60,000 bases of DNA from Adiantum capillus-veneris (GCA_014529385.2 CM043971.1:33563709-33623708); one strand, 5' to 3'; counted from the first letter of the stretch, positions 30,995 through 43,262 are shown. Numbers and translations are program-made. Notes: generated by a model from the letters alone, not told the origin.

Positions 30995-32834
30995 GTTTCC
31001 ACGTGGTGTACCGTCCTCTTTTTTCTTTGAGTGTAAACCCTCTCCTTTTCCATTTATGACTAATGCCATGGTTTTTTGATTTTCTCCAATTGGGTACCCC
31101 CTACTGGCAGGTATATATTCTAAGTAAGAATAGGTCTTGAAAAATACTAAATTATGGTCAACTAAATATTTAATAAAAGGGACATTGGGCAAGTGTTATT
31201 GATATCATTAAATGCTTATCATTGCACACACCAATATTACCGTTTTATTTTGTCAAGTTTGAGAAGTAATGCAACTTTGTGAGCTTCGATTATAGCATTA
31301 TGGATATATTGCTTTTGAGATATCATCACCATGTGATAACTCAAAGCATGCATGGTGTAGAACAAAGGTTTGATGGGTACTCTTGAACAGAATATGTGAT
31401 TTATAGTAGTAACTTATTGAAAAGTGTGGCGCAAGAGAGAAAGTATTCAAAGATCTGAACCAATATTTGTGAATGCTAAGGAGATATTAGAGAAGGACAG
31501 GTACATACTTGAGTATATTACAAGCACGGGATTGGTTGGTGTATCTGGGAGTGGTCAATATGAAAGTTGTACTTCGTAGAATATGTGGCGTAAGATACGT
31601 GTACCTCCAATATTGTGGGAAATTAGGCGTGCATAGCCTCCTACATAGTCAAATTGTAACATCGGACCATCTTACTAGTTACATAAAGCTTCCATCAAAT
31701 GAGTTCAAAATACAAATTATATAATCAATTAATATACCTTGACAAAAATATTTTCTTAAATGATATGAACAAAAAGACATTGCCAAAAAGCATTGTAGCA
31801 AATTGATTGACAAAAACAATATATTTAAAATCCGATTTCAATAGAACAAGAGGAAACTTGAAAACTAGGCATGTATACATAAGCAATTTGTGGCTTGTTC
31901 CCTTCAATGGGAAAGAAAGATCAAAAGTGATACATCTTTCAGGTCCGGGACCTTTTCTGCATATACATCATTGAAATTCATGAATCTGATCATTTCTATG
32001 TTTCTGCACATCAAAAAGTGAGCTATAGTAATTGAGTTTTTTTTTAGGCACCAATCTCCAAGGCTGCGTATCTCTAGATGATGGTTTGATTCTGTGGATG
32101 GGCCCAATGGCAAGATCAATAATCTCTTGAGGGAGACTCTTTGGTTGTGGCAGTTCTCTGAAATCTCTGTTACTCCATATTTGGTTGTTTGCACTATACA
32201 ATCTCAAATGGCAGACGGCGGGCGAGGTGGCATGCCGAATGTCAACACTTGTACCTATTCCATTAAGTCTTTACTTGGATAGTGATTTTAATCGACGTCT
32301 ATAACTATGTTTTGAGTGTTGAGTTTTGCACCACGAAACAAATGGATTTTGTTACTAGACTCTACATGAGAATCATAGCAAACATCTTTAAGTATGAGAG
32401 AATGCTTATAAAAGAGAAGGGACTTCTCTTCGATACTTATGTTTCGTTGTCTCTTCCTAGCTGCCACATTACAAAGATGGTTGTTCTCATTTGAATGATG
32501 AAGCCACATGTATAACTATTTTCACACGTACATTTTGAGAACTTCATTTGTATTTCTGAGGGCAATATAGACTTTGGGCTTTGCATGGCTCTATCCATAT
32601 GAATGTGCATAATTGAGAAGAATCCATCTGCAAGACTTTTAAAATAGGAAAAACATGATAGTGAGTATCATAGCATTGAGACATTTGAAATCCAAATGAA
32701 GAAATAAAATATAGAACAGTAAGTAATTTTATCTTGAGACAGAAACAATAAAAAAGTAAGAATGGGATACGAGTAGTATTTGTACATATTGTATCAATGA
32801 ATGAGGCAATATGTATGTTTTTTGAGTTTTTTGA
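30992..32834. other. Unassigned AT-rich region
   Basis: No supported gene. Weak retroelement-like scraps near 31500-31620 (plus) and 31880-32200 (minus) were not accepted. Confidence 0.4.
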
Positions 32835-33092
32835 TTGTGGAAAGGTTGCTTATTGATACAGTTAGAGAAACGGAGCATTACTCGTTTCGCTGCACTTTGT
32901 TTGAAGAAGTTTGATTTTTCTTCTAGTTCATTCCAAAGTCTTCTAAAAAATAAAATTGCGATGGTGTATTTACTTCAAGAAGTTTATTGTGTAGTAGCTA
33001 AAGAGTATTGTTGTTATTTGTGCGATATTATTTTAGAGGAAGTTGAATACAATAGATTAGTAACTATGACACGATCAGGTAAAAAAATGTGA
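32835..33092 (+). pseudogene. Possible hAT transposase scrap
   Basis: 85 codons with SITRFAALCLKKF, LLKNKIAM and CDIILEEVEY. The TRFA...LL..K.AM spacing recalls plant hAT-family transposases (DUF659 region). The catalytic and dimerisation regions are not seen. A chance match is quite possible. Confidence 0.3.
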
Positions 33093-33999
33093 GATATATA
33101 GTAAAAATTATTACTTTCAATGGTCGTAAAACAAATTTTCTTTGTCTCGAGCAATAGTTTGTTTTTTTCTTAAATGATAAATTGTAGTCTTTAATATTGT
33201 AAGTTCGTAATACTGATATGTATTTCGAGGAAGCAAATTGTGTTCACAAATTAACCAAAGACACTTTTTAAAAATCCAAGAATACAATGTCTCTTAAGAG
33301 CAAAGAAGAATCTTTTTTTTTTTGGTTCTATATTGTTTTAAGTAGTATTAAAAAATGGCCTTTTTTAGTATTGATAGTATATAGTACTATAATTCATAGT
33401 CATTTGTTTAAGCTGTCTTTCAAATTTTTTTAATCTACATGTGGTTAAGTGAATTTATGTATGTAGTTTATCTATGATTTGTAGGGAGAGTCAAGAAAGA
33501 AGCATCGGAGACCCACAAGGGAAAAATGTGCTAAGGCTAAGGAATAATATTCCCAACTTGGAGGACCACAAAAGACCATGGAACCAAGCCAAAACCCGAG
33601 CTAAACATGGCTAGACACAACCCGACATGAGAAACCTACCTCACACTAGCCGGGCACAGCCACAAAACAACCCTCACTCCCTAACACCCGTCTCTAGGAG
33701 AAACTGGGACTGACTGGACGAATCCACACAAATGCCTCAACTCTCAACACTTCTGGTGTCGATCTTCTCCCTCGTCTCTTTTGGTTGGAAGCTTATTTAT
33801 TTTTATCTTTTTTTATTATTCGTATGCGCTCCTGTTTGTGACAATTGTTGGCATAAAAGCTAATGTAGCAAGCGTACGAACACTGCTGAAGTGGCATCTT
33901 TCTCGCATGACTGCAACTTGGTCACCAATCACTGATATCAATTGACATTGTGTATGCTTCCGAGAACTTGTAAAAATAGCCAATAAGTGAGTTGCTTTT
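33093..33999. other. Unassigned region
   Basis: AT-rich to 33480; then a more balanced block with no recognised coding sense. Nothing supported. Confidence 0.4.
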
Positions 34000-34190
34000 A
34001 AGGCCAAGTGTCTAAGTATAAGGCCAGGTGCCATTAGCACTAAGATTATGTGAGTGGGCTCACACTATAAATTGTAACCAACAGCTTGGTTTAATTCAAC
34101 AAAGAAGTACCGCAAGGGGCACCTGTTGGAGGGGCCATTATCTTTGAGAGGTAAACTCCACCCCAACGTGGCTTGCCTCCAAAGTTCTCT
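34000..34190 (+). repeat. Interspersed repeat, member 2 (possible solo LTR remnant)
   Basis: Ordered block match to 19800-20010 (GTGGGCTC; AAGTACCG; CACCTGTT; GAGAGGTAAACTCCACCCC). Confidence 0.45.
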
Positions 34191-34356
34191 TCCAATCCAA
34201 GTTTGTTGTTTTCACACAGTTTGTGATACAGTTGAATTTTACCACCATGTCAAGTGACTTGTTGGTTTAACATTGTAACATGTTTGGGTAGTCCTTAAGG
34301 CATTGAAGACTAGCTCCCCAATGAAACCTCCATTCCTAATCTCCTCTAAACGGTAA

Positions 34357-34386
34357 CCCCCCCCCCCCCCCCCACCCCCCCCCCCC
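34357..34386. repeat. Poly-C tract
   Basis: Thirty bases, all C except one A. Could be G-quadruplex-forming on the other strand. Confidence 0.95.
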
Positions 34387-35265
34387 TTTACCATTCCAGC
34401 CTCCCATTAATATTCCATAGCTTTCCTCGTTCTTGTTACCACTTTAGTTCTCATTAACATTCCTACATTTTTGAAGTTAAAAACTTTCGTTGCCCTCTTG
34501 CATTTGGAACCACCAAGAAAATTTATGAACACTCGATGTATATGAGTAATCTCACAGTTCATTAAAGCCTCTATGACATTGTGCATCCTTTTTTTCTCCT
34601 CTTGAATGCTTCACTTTTGCCATCACAATGAAACATTAGTCTCTATTAAACATTCTCCTACAATTCATGGTATCTAGTCAGAATCAATCGACTTTTTTGA
34701 AGTAGGAAATGATATCCCAAGTGCAAGATGTAGAGGACGGTGCACCAAACATGTTTTAAAAGCCCATAGAGCCAATCAAATTCTGCTTGAGATGAGTAAG
34801 CTTGTGTTCCATTGCTCCATAATAGCATCGTACCCCATATTCTTAAACACCAAGCATAGTGCAACACTATTCTGCCGGTCACTCTTAGCACTTGATCACT
34901 ACATTTCCTTTCTTTAATTCTTCTTAAAAACAACTAAAGAGAATCCATACCTTGAAGTCTTTACCTTTCCTGAAAGAACTATTGGCCTTTCAATCATACC
35001 ATTTATTTGTGCTAAAGCAAAGAGGATAAGTGGTTTGTGTGTTTGAGTGTGTCAGGGTGAGAGGATATCATGATCGATCCCTGCTTCTACCATCCCTATG
35101 GACTCTAGAGGAACACATCAACTCTTCGCGAAGTAAAGAAAACAGCATATCCTTTCTAGCACACATAAGTGATATCAAGGATAACAACAAGCTCCAAAAA
35201 ATTCTTCCTTATGTTCTCAAATTATATTTCTTTGATTAGCATCCACCTGACGTAAATCGAAGGAA
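34387..35265. other. Unassigned region left of PUF pseudogene
   Basis: A 91-codon minus-strand frame (34658-34933) has no recognised domain. The expected last PUF exon was looked for here and not found. Confidence 0.4.
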
Positions 35266-35335
35266 GTGAACTAGCACCATGTAAAGAGAGTGACCCGCAC
35301 CATGTAAAAAGGTAGCGAACCAGCACCATACAAAA
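35266..35335. repeat. Short triplicate, ~23-27 bp
   Basis: Three imperfect copies of GTGAACTAGCACCATGTAAA inside the last visible PUF intron. Confidence 0.8.
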
Positions 35336-35343
35336 GGTATTAC

Positions 35344-36406
35344 CTCTGAGACCATCAAGGTAGGTTGGACCACATAATTTGCAAAAGGATCGTGAAGCAA
35401 CTGAGCAAGTCGTGCACTACTCATAAGCTCTCTTATAATTTGTGCCTTACTTTCTTCCCTAGAGAGCTTCAAACATTTCTCAACAATGTTGCTGCTGAAC
35501 TTTTGCATTGCAAGATGTACAAAGTTTCCATCCATATGAGTAAGTACTTCCACAAACGCCCAATTCAATCCCAAATCCAGAATATACTGGAGAACATAGT
35601 TCCTGGTACAGTAAAAGTCAGAAACATTATTGATACCCACCCCCCATCCCAAAAAAAAAGAGGAAGGAAAGAAAAACTACTGACACACATGCAAAGAAAG
35701 ATACAAGAATAAACATTTTACCCAAAGGGATCCTTTGAAAGGACCAAAGCATTGGCTGCAATTTCTACAACCAAGCGGTTGCGTTGTTGACTAGATGAAA
35801 AATCAACAAATCTTTGAAGCAAACAACATCCATGTCTGTGGGTTGCAATTTCGACACAATGAGAAGCTGCAACATCAAATATGAACTGCCAAAGGCCAGA
35901 ACAAAGCTGTTACCTGTGTGCATGCTTAATGACTCAAAGAAGCAACTTTGAGGTTTTCTACTCAACCACTCTACCTGACCATCTTCTAGGCGTAGGCACT
36001 GCAAGCATCACTGCACAACATGGTTGCCATTCAAATCTTTTATAAGTGTAATTATGCCCTATTTTAGTGACGCTACAACCAACCTCACTTGCTCTGCAGA
36101 ACTCATTGTCTAGATCATCTTCTGAACTGCCCGTGTCCTGCATTACAATAGTTTAAGTCTTCAAATTATCACATAGATAGCAACAAAAGCCTTCTATTGT
36201 TGACGCGCATACAAAATTTAAGGCGACCTTAAAACTTACCCATGCATATTCAAGGAGATGGTCACAAGTTTTTCCTTGCCAGTCACTTTGTACAAGATTT
36301 CCATGCACTATGTTTCATCACACACCTCCAAAAGTTTCTGAATCAAATAATTTCCAAATGGGTCTATCATCAACTCTACAACATGCTCAATGATCTCTAC
36401 AAAAAT
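35344..36406 (-). pseudogene. Pumilio/PUF RNA-binding protein, four exons, nonsense-ridden
   Basis: Exons on the minus strand: 36240-36406, 35975-36137, 35722-35885, 35344-35602, each with AG acceptor and GT donor and with matching phases. They encode consecutive PUF repeats: VELMIDPFGNYLIQKLLEVC, GTRAVQKMI, IKDLNGNHVVQ, HCVEIATHRHGCCLLQRF, NYVLQYILDL, MQKFSSNIVEKCLKL and DPFANYVVQ. PUF proteins bind 3' UTRs and repress or localise mRNAs. Four in-frame stops (36308, 36110, 36059 as TAG; 36008 as TGA) lie in conserved helices. The first two repeats and the last exon are missing. Intact splice sites show it was once a spliced gene, not a retrocopy. Confidence 0.9.
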
Positions 36407-37525
36407 CTTTACCAATGTAACATTTAATGGTCTAGTAACTTGTGTGTAGCGGAAAATAACATAGACATAGTGAGCATTTCATTAAGGATAGATTACTAAT
36501 GAGCATAGCAAGAGTGCTTGGATGGAGAGAGCAACAAAAGAATAACACCTAGTTAGATAGGCATGAACAAAGGCTTCAAAAAGAGAGAGAAATCAAGCTA
36601 TTGACAACAGTTGAGGACCGGATTTACATGGAGCCCCTTTGTGTTCCTTCAATAACTTGCCAGTGCAATGAAGATGGAAGCTTCAAGCACCAAGCTTACA
36701 TTTGAAACACAACATTATATCCCTCACGGTCTCAGACCAAGACCTCACACACCTTCAAAGATGGTGAGAGCTAGCAGGGTATGAGCGTAGATCGAGAGGA
36801 AGAAGGGAGTATTCTTACGAGAAAGAAGTATGTCTCCTCACATAATCACTCTTAATAGCTTAGCATAGCTTAGTAATTAGCATGGTAGAGGAGATGGCAT
36901 GCATTGGAGCTTGGCTCTTAGTTAGATTTGCATCACAAAGCCAAGAGTTGTTGGTGTAGGCCTCCCTTCTCACAAGCTTGTAGTAGATGATGAGCTTTCC
37001 ATTAAAACTTGAGAAGGAGATAGTCTTCTTTAGTTCACACATGAGCTTGTGTGAGTGTGTGTGTGATAATGCCTTGCAAAAATCAGCCCCCTCTCTCTCT
37101 TGGTCGACCCCTCTTGCTATTTGTTCATGTTGGCATCCTATTGGCCCGTACAAAGCTTAGTCAATGACAATTCAGAAGCATAAGTGATAGCCTTGTGACA
37201 TGTGTCCCCCATTCCCCTTTTGTGAGAGCTTTAGGTATTTCAATAATGCGATTAAACTCTCATTGGACCTCTTAGTGTTCCGGCCAATAGGAATCAGGCA
37301 ATCCATTAGGCTGTTGAATGCTCATTGGACCCCTTGGGAGACTATCCAGTAGTCTTCTAGAGAGCTTAATTTCTATTGGTTCTTTTATCAAGTGTTTTTA
37401 AATGAATTAAACTAAATTTACTCTAGACTAATTCTCATTGGTCCACCTCTATGGCCATCCAAGGGGCAACTGGGGTAGGAAGCTGACATGTGTCCACTAT
37501 GCCCTTTGTGTAAAGGGATCTTGGA

Positions 37526-37529
<4 letters not shown>

Positions 37530-37563
<34 letters not shown>
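37530..37563. repeat. (GT)17 microsatellite
   Basis: Uninterrupted. Confidence 0.96.
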
Positions 37564-37564
<1 letters not shown>

Positions 37565-37773
37565 CTCTCTCATCCCCTACAAATTGGGCTCGCCCCCTCC
37601 TTCCTAGGTATGTGGGAAAACTTTTTAGTCTTCTCCATGACCATCCAATTCCCCCACACGTTGGCCATTGGACATTACCTTTGAATTTTGGAACCTTAGC
37701 ATTTTGGAAGTCTTAATGGACTGAACCTTAGGGTCTTTGAAGCCCATTGATGCACATTGCTCTTTTGCAGATG

Positions 37774-37799
37774 CCCCCCCCCCCCCCCCCCCCCCCCCC
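37774..37799. repeat. Poly-C tract, 26 bases
   Basis: Uninterrupted C run, followed by a duplicated CCTTTGGATCCCTATT. Confidence 0.96.
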
Positions 37800-38360
37800 T
37801 CCTTTGGATCCCTATTTCCCTCCTTTGGATCCCTATTGTGACTGGTCTGTTAGCCTAACCAATATTCTAGCTTTTTCTCCCTTGGTACTTCCCCATATTA
37901 AATGATCAATTTAACATGAGAAAATCATTTACGAGAATTCGATATTAGTTATTATGATATTACCTCTCTCTTGAAATCATAGTCGTCTTGACTATGAGGT
38001 AGAGAAGATAAAGCCTAGTCATTAGTCCGTTTGCTAACGGGTAGAGGATCCCTATTTTACCCTACGACATTGTTCCAAATTGGATGACTAGTCCATTTGG
38101 TGCTTGAGAGCATTAGCTGCCACAAGCATGTTTGTACATTAGTCTATATCAATCTTTCGTAGTAGAGTGACAAGCTCTACTTGGTGTTCGGGAGACATCG
38201 TCTCCGCAAACATAATCCTAAGCATGCATACTCATTAATACGTGCGCACTATAAAGAAAAAGAGAGTCTTATAAGACGAAAACATTGTTCATTTAAACAT
38301 TTGTACATTTGCTTATTCTATGGGAAGCATTGTAAGCATTGACAAGGTTTAGGTTATCCT

Positions 38361-39701
38361 TTAATTGTATGCCTTGCATCCATCTAGCATCTCATTGATT
38401 GGTCTAAGAATCTGGAATGGATCATAGTACCTTTTTGCTAATTTAGCATAGTACTTTTGGTGTACCGTAGAATTCTTGCCCGTTGTGTGCCTTAATTGAG
38501 CCTTGGGAAATTTAAGTAAGACCCAATCATTTTGTTTAAAGGCTTGAGCTCTTTTGTGCTTATCAACAACAGCCTTTTTCCTTTGTTGTGAGATAGAGAT
38601 AGCATCCTTAATCTTTTGGAAAAATTCTTGTAGGTCTCGGCTATACTCATTAGTAGCGAATATCTTCCCGTGTACCTTAAGTAGCAGGGGACTTTTAGAT
38701 CTTCCCTCAATTACCTCAAAAGGTGCTTTTCCGGTAGAGGTATGTATAGTGTTATTGTAGGCATACTCCACTAACGGTAAGTACTTCTCCCATTGGGACC
38801 TTTGGTCTACTTCCGTTACATAGGCGTTTAGTAGATCAAGAATTGTTAGGTTAGCTATTTCACTTTGGCCATCCGTTTGCGGGTGATAGGCCAAAGAGAA
38901 GTTTAGCCTTGTCCCTAAATTCTCAAAGAGACCCTTCCAAAAATTATTGGTCATTTTAGGATCTCTATCCGACATTATGGACATTGGCAAGCCATGGTAC
39001 TTGAAGATTTGTTATATGAAGAGGGTTGCCATTTGATGGGCTTTGATAGTTTTTTTTACAGGTATAAAATGAGCTTGTTTGTTGAAACTGTCTAATATCG
39101 TCCATATTCCCGCATTTCCATGGATAGACTTAGGCAATCCAAAGATAAAATCCATGGATATGCTCTCCCATGGTGAATTAGGGATTGGCAAAGGTTGAAG
39201 CAATCCAGGTTGCTTCCCTCTATCAAACTTCGTCTTTTGGCATATCACACATTTAGAAACATACTCTTGTATGTTTGCTTTTATGGCATGCCAATAGAAA
39301 TATGTTTCTATCCTTTTTAGGATAGACTAAATCCCTCTATGCCCCGCATAAGGAGGACCATGAGATTCATACATTACTTTCTCAGGTAAAGAGTTAGTAA
39401 CGCATAGTCTATTGCCATAGAGAAGATAACCATTTTGTAAGGTAAATGGTTCTTCTTTCTTCCCTAGTGCAAGGGCTGAAATCACATCTCTAAAATTGGG
39501 ATCAATAGCGTACTCATCTATTATAGAAGATAGATCATTGTGAGTTGCTATGGAAACCACATTCACTCTCTGCCGTCTTGAGAGTGCATCGGCTACTTGA
39601 TTATGCTTACCAGCAATGTGAGCAATATGAAAATGAAATTGCGAAAGAAAATTTATCCACCTCATTTGTTTGTCGGAGAGCTTGGTCTGCATCATGAAGT
39701 A
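38361..39701 (-). pseudogene. Integrase and RNase H end (element D)
   Basis: RNase H end (HIAGKHNQVADALSRR), integrase zinc region (ESHGPPYAGHRGI; CVICQKTKF), core (MDFIFGLPKS; MSDRDPKMTNNFWKG; QTDGQSEIANLT; YNNTIHTSTGKAPFEV) and C-terminal NDWVLLKFPKAQL. All in one frame, cut by TAG at 39327-39329 and TAA at 39012-39014, both best explained by mutated Gln codons. The C-terminus degenerates after RPINEM, so the chromodomain is lost. Confidence 0.9.
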
Positions 39702-39702
39702 C

Positions 39703-40739
39703 TTAAGGCTTTGGTGATCCGTCCGCAGAATGAAAGGAGTCCCCAGTAAATAGTGCTTCCACGAGTCTAAGGCATGTAGAAATTAGGAGTTCCTTTTCAT
39801 ATATGCCTAGAGCTTGCTCAACAGGGTCGAGCCTTCGACTTTCGTAGGCTATGGCATGCCCTTCTTGGAGCAAAACAGCTCCAAGGCAATCACCACAAGC
39901 GTCGCATTGGACCTCAAATGGTTTTGAGAGATCCCGCAGTGTAAGCACAGGTTGAGAGATAAGCTTTTCGAAAGCATTGTTCTCCTTGGTAGACCATGTA
40001 TACCTAATGTTTTTCTTTGTTAGGTCATGTAATGGTCCCGCGATTTGTGAGAACTTTTCTATGAAGTGTCTATAGTATGCACACATACCTATAAAGCTTC
40101 TTAGTTCATGTTTATTCCTTGGATTAGGCCATCCTTTTATTACCTCTAGCTTTGATGGATCCATTTGGATGCCACCTTGAGAGATAGTGTGACGTAGATA
40201 ATGAATCTCTTGTAAGAAAAACTCACTTTTCTTTCGGTTAATATAAAGTTTATTCTCTTGTAAGACTTGAAATATTACCTGGAGGTGTTGCTTGTCTTTA
40301 TCTAGTGAGTTAGAGTAGATTATTATATCATCAAAAAACACTCCAGTAAAGGTTTGGTGAGCTTGAATAGCTTCTCCATCAAGCGGTTAAATGTGGTCGG
40401 TGCATTGGTCAAGCCAAAAGGCATGACAAAGTATTTGTAAAGACCAAACGTAGTGCGAAATGCGGTCTTTACAATGTCTTGATCAACTATCCTTATTTGA
40501 TGGTAGCCACTTTTTAGGTCAATCCTACTAAAGTAGGTCGACCCTTGTAGCTTATCGAATAGGTCTTCTACCCGTAAAACGGGAAACCTATTCTTGATAG
40601 TGATCCTATTTAGTGCTCTATAGCTGACACACATACGATATGTGTCGTCTTTCTTTTGCACTAGTAACATGGGTGAACAAAATGGAGATAAGCTAAGCCT
40701 AACCATCCCCTTCTCAACTAACTTATGCACTTGCCGCAT
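39703..40739 (-). pseudogene. Reverse transcriptase-RNase H (element D)
   Basis: RT motifs from VRLSLSPFCSPMLLVQKK through YFSRIDLKSGYHQIRI and VMPFGLTNAPTTF to FFDDIIIYS, then KKSEFFLQEIHYLRH and RNase H (VQCDACGDCLGAVLLQEG, YEKELL). A frameshift at the 40323-40341 overlap and another near 39760 break it. Unlike A-C, the RT palm is present. Confidence 0.9.
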
Positions 40740-41165
40740 AATCTCCTCTTGTTGAGCTTGGGAAACTCTATAAGGAGGTTTATTAGGGGGTGAACTTCTT
40801 GGAAGAAGTTCAATTGCATGGTTATCATTGCCTCATTTAAGAGGTAGTTCACACTTGAGGGATGTCGTCAATAAAAATATCTTGTTCTCCCTAGAGAAAA
40901 TTGGATAACTCTTATTCCTTGTGATTTTTTATATTTTCTTTTGCTAAAGCATTAGGTTCATTTTGAGAATCTTTAACAAAAATCATGTACACGAAAATAG
41001 AGCTCTTTATTGACTTATTGAAATCTTGCATATGTACAATGGGTATGGTGTTACCCAATTCCTTAGCATCTATGTACATATCTTTTTCCCTGAACCTAAA
41101 GTAGATTTGACTTTCAAGGAATTTAACATTGGCAGCCACACGATCAAACCATGGTGCCCCTACGA
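40740..41165 (-). other. Protease-RT linker (element D)
   Basis: Degenerate linker without recognisable motifs. Confidence 0.5.
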
Positions 41166-41462
41166 TTACATCCTCGTGCTTGAGAGGACAGATAAAGAAG
41201 TCTTGCTTTGGACATGGAGCCTCAATTTCCCAATTAAGGGAGTGACTGAGGCTTCTTGTCCCTTGAAATCACCATCGGCGGGTAAAACATCTCCCATCTC
41301 ATAGGCTTGGATGCCTAGCTTGGTGGCCAACTCAGTGGATATGAAATTGTGAGTAGAACCAGGGTCAAGGAGAATGAAAGCATCATGTTCTCTTACCTTT
41401 CCCCAAGCATGGCATAGAGGAGATCCTTTGTGGTGAGTATCACCTTCTTGGATTTCGACCAA
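41166..41462 (-). pseudogene. Retropepsin-like protease (element D)
   Basis: 98 codons with the active-site text FILLDPGSTHNFISTELA; the D-P-G form occurs in other plant Ty3 proteases. It would cleave Gag-Pol. Confidence 0.8.
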
Positions 41463-41521
41463 GATAGCTCTAGGAGTTCATTTCGTGTATTCTTGTGGGG
41501 ACAAGCACGATAGACATGCCC

Positions 41522-42526
41522 TTGCTCCCCGCACTAGAAACAACGGTTATCTTTACGATAACGCTCTAGCTCTTCAGGAGAGAGTTTATTTTTGCCTTAT
41601 AAACTCCCTTCTCCTTAGTTTGTTGTTGTTGGCGTTGCCTTTAAGAGACTTTTGGACATTGTCCTTCCCCTTGGGCTCGTTAACGGTCCTTGTTCTCCGT
41701 GGGCTTAAGATTTCTCTTAGCCCCTTGTTGGAAATTGGTTCGTGAAGCCACCATGATATGGTGTATGACCGCAGATATGGTGCGTGGCCTTTGGGATTTG
41801 ATAGACTCTGCCATAAATTCAGTTAAACCCGCACAAAATTGTTGTTTTTGCTGTCCAAAATCCATCTTTTTGAAGACAGTGGCTTTGAGATGTAAGTCCA
41901 AAACTTGTCTACATATTTGTGAAAAGATTTGTAGGGAGAGAGCTTCAAGCTTCGCCATTCGGTGAGTACTTTGTCCTTGGCATCGGTAGCCAAAAAATGC
42001 TTCATGATGGAAGCTCTTAAAGCTTGCCATGTTTGTGGAGCTTCACCGTTTTCCATAGGTTAGACCACCATTGCCTGGCAGACTTTTAAAATGCATAGCT
42101 ATTTCGCGTAGCTTAGAGGACTCCGTGAAGCCCTCATCTCCAAATGCCGCATCGGATTGTTGGATGAAGGCCAAGACCTTGTCCGTAGCACCAAAGATAC
42201 CATCATAGGTAAGGAAAGAGATGTTCTTTCCTCCCCCATCACTTTCTTCAGAAGAGGAAGAGTATGAGGAGGATGGAGAAGAGGGTGACCTCTTTCTCGC
42301 CTTTTCTTCCCTTGTTCCTCCTTGTCTGCACCATCACTTTCTTCATCAGAGGAAGAGGATGAAGAAGATGGAGAAGAGAGTGACCTCTTTCTCGCCTTTT
42401 TCTTCTCTTGTTTTCTGTCGTCCCACTTTGAATTATGGTGTAGAGAAGTGTGCGATGATCTTCTCCGTTTAGAGGGTGTTGGAGAGCGTTTTGCTCGCCA
42501 TCTTCGTGGAGCCATCTCCGTCGCAC
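41522..42526 (-). pseudogene. Gag (element D)
   Basis: N-terminal Ser/Lys-rich region with three near-repeats of a SSSSDEESDG/KKKARKR type (42220-42450), then a capsid domain in two frames (WQALRASIMKHFLA; FCAGLTEFMAES). Zinc knuckle near 41510-41545 (C-F-stop-C...H....C), where a TAG at 41534-41536 replaces the residue between the first two Cys. Confidence 0.78.
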
Positions 42527-42551
42527 TTCTTTCTCGTTATTTTGGTGGGAT

Positions 42552-42556
42552 CTCTA
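42552..42556. repeat. Target-site duplication, left (non-autonomous element)
   Basis: CTCTA, repeated at 51340-51344. Confidence 0.8.
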
Positions 42557-42938
42557 TGTTAACCCTCACGGCTCACGGACACCCTATCACCTACAACAGA
42601 CGTTGTACTATTTACTTGGTAGAGTCAGGTATCGGGCTTGTCGGTCCAATAGGAATGGTTAAGAGTGATCGACTATTTACTTGGTAGAGTCAGGTACCGG
42701 GCTTGTCGATCCAATAGGAATGGTTAAGAGTGATCGCCGATGAGAGGCACACTCTAAAACTGGAACGTATAATGTTTGGGTAAGATTGGCTAAGTATGGG
42801 CACCCAAATGTGAACGGACGAACCCATATAAAAGTCAATCTAAACCTAAAAAACCTCATTCTCTCATTTGTGCAATTGAAGAGTGCTCTTGCTCCATCTC
42901 CATCTTCTTCTTCTTCATCTCCTTGTGTGTGTGTATGC

Positions 42939-42998
<60 letters not shown>

Positions 42999-43262
42999 GT
43001 GAGAGAGAGTGAGTGAGAGAGAGTGAGATCGAGCATTGCGGCGACACGACGGCGGCGAGGCGGTTGAGCGCGGCGTAGCGGCGTCTCTCTCTTCTTCGTG
43101 GTGAGGAATCCTCCATGACAGGAAGCGTAGAGCGGTGAGTGACACACCAACGCCATCTCTGAGCTTACTAGTTTAGGCTTGTTGTGTGCTTGGAGCCATT
43201 TGTGGCTCGCACACAGTGTATCGGCAAGTTCCTTGCATTGACACGTGCGACATATGCGCACA
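42557..43262 (+). repeat. 5' LTR of the non-autonomous element
   Basis: Starts TGTTAACCCTCAC. About 706 bases if it ends at 43262; the end could be 43252. It holds a 65-bp tandem duplication (42613-42742 region) that the 3' LTR has once, and (GA)n at 42942-43000. Confidence 0.88.

Larger units (their letters stand above)
36407..37963. other. Unassigned; possible LTR of element D
   Basis: 1.5 kb between the PUF remnant and element D's purine-tract-like sequence. About seven ATTGG/CCAAT motifs lie in 37238-37450. (GT)n at 37530-37563 and poly-C at 37774-37799. An LTR is expected here by position, but no TG...CA ends or matching copy were found. Confidence 0.4.
37964..42556 (-). mobile_element. 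Ty3/gypsy element D, decayed
   Basis: Minus-strand pol and gag of a chromovirus-like element more diverged from A-C. A purine-tract-like sequence at about 37964-37977 (minus TTTCAAGAGAGAGGT) and the text after it parallel the start of the 3' UTR in B and C. No chromodomain survives. It was cut near its gag start by the non-autonomous element at 42557-51339; its continuation should begin at 51345. Confidence 0.87.

Noticed and set aside
31500-31720. Copia integrase/RNase H scrap
   Set aside because: Only a vague likeness to the VLRYLKGT..YGLQY pattern; no neighbouring motifs.
31880-32207. Ty3 RT N-terminus (NFNDVYAEKVPD on the minus strand)
   Set aside because: The resemblance to the DVF.EELP linker is short and nothing around it supports pol.
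34357-34386. Poly-C runs (also 19152-19166, 37774-37799) as assembly gaps
   Set aside because: They are bases, not Ns, and unequal in length; probably real homopolymers, though length may be inaccurate.
34658-34933. Small gene on the minus strand
   Set aside because: 91 codons without recognisable domain, start context or neighbours.
35344-36406. Stop-codon reassignment (TAG as Gln) to explain the PUF frame
   Set aside because: Element D and other frames end normally at TAG, one of the four stops is TGA, and both gene ends are missing; decay is simpler.
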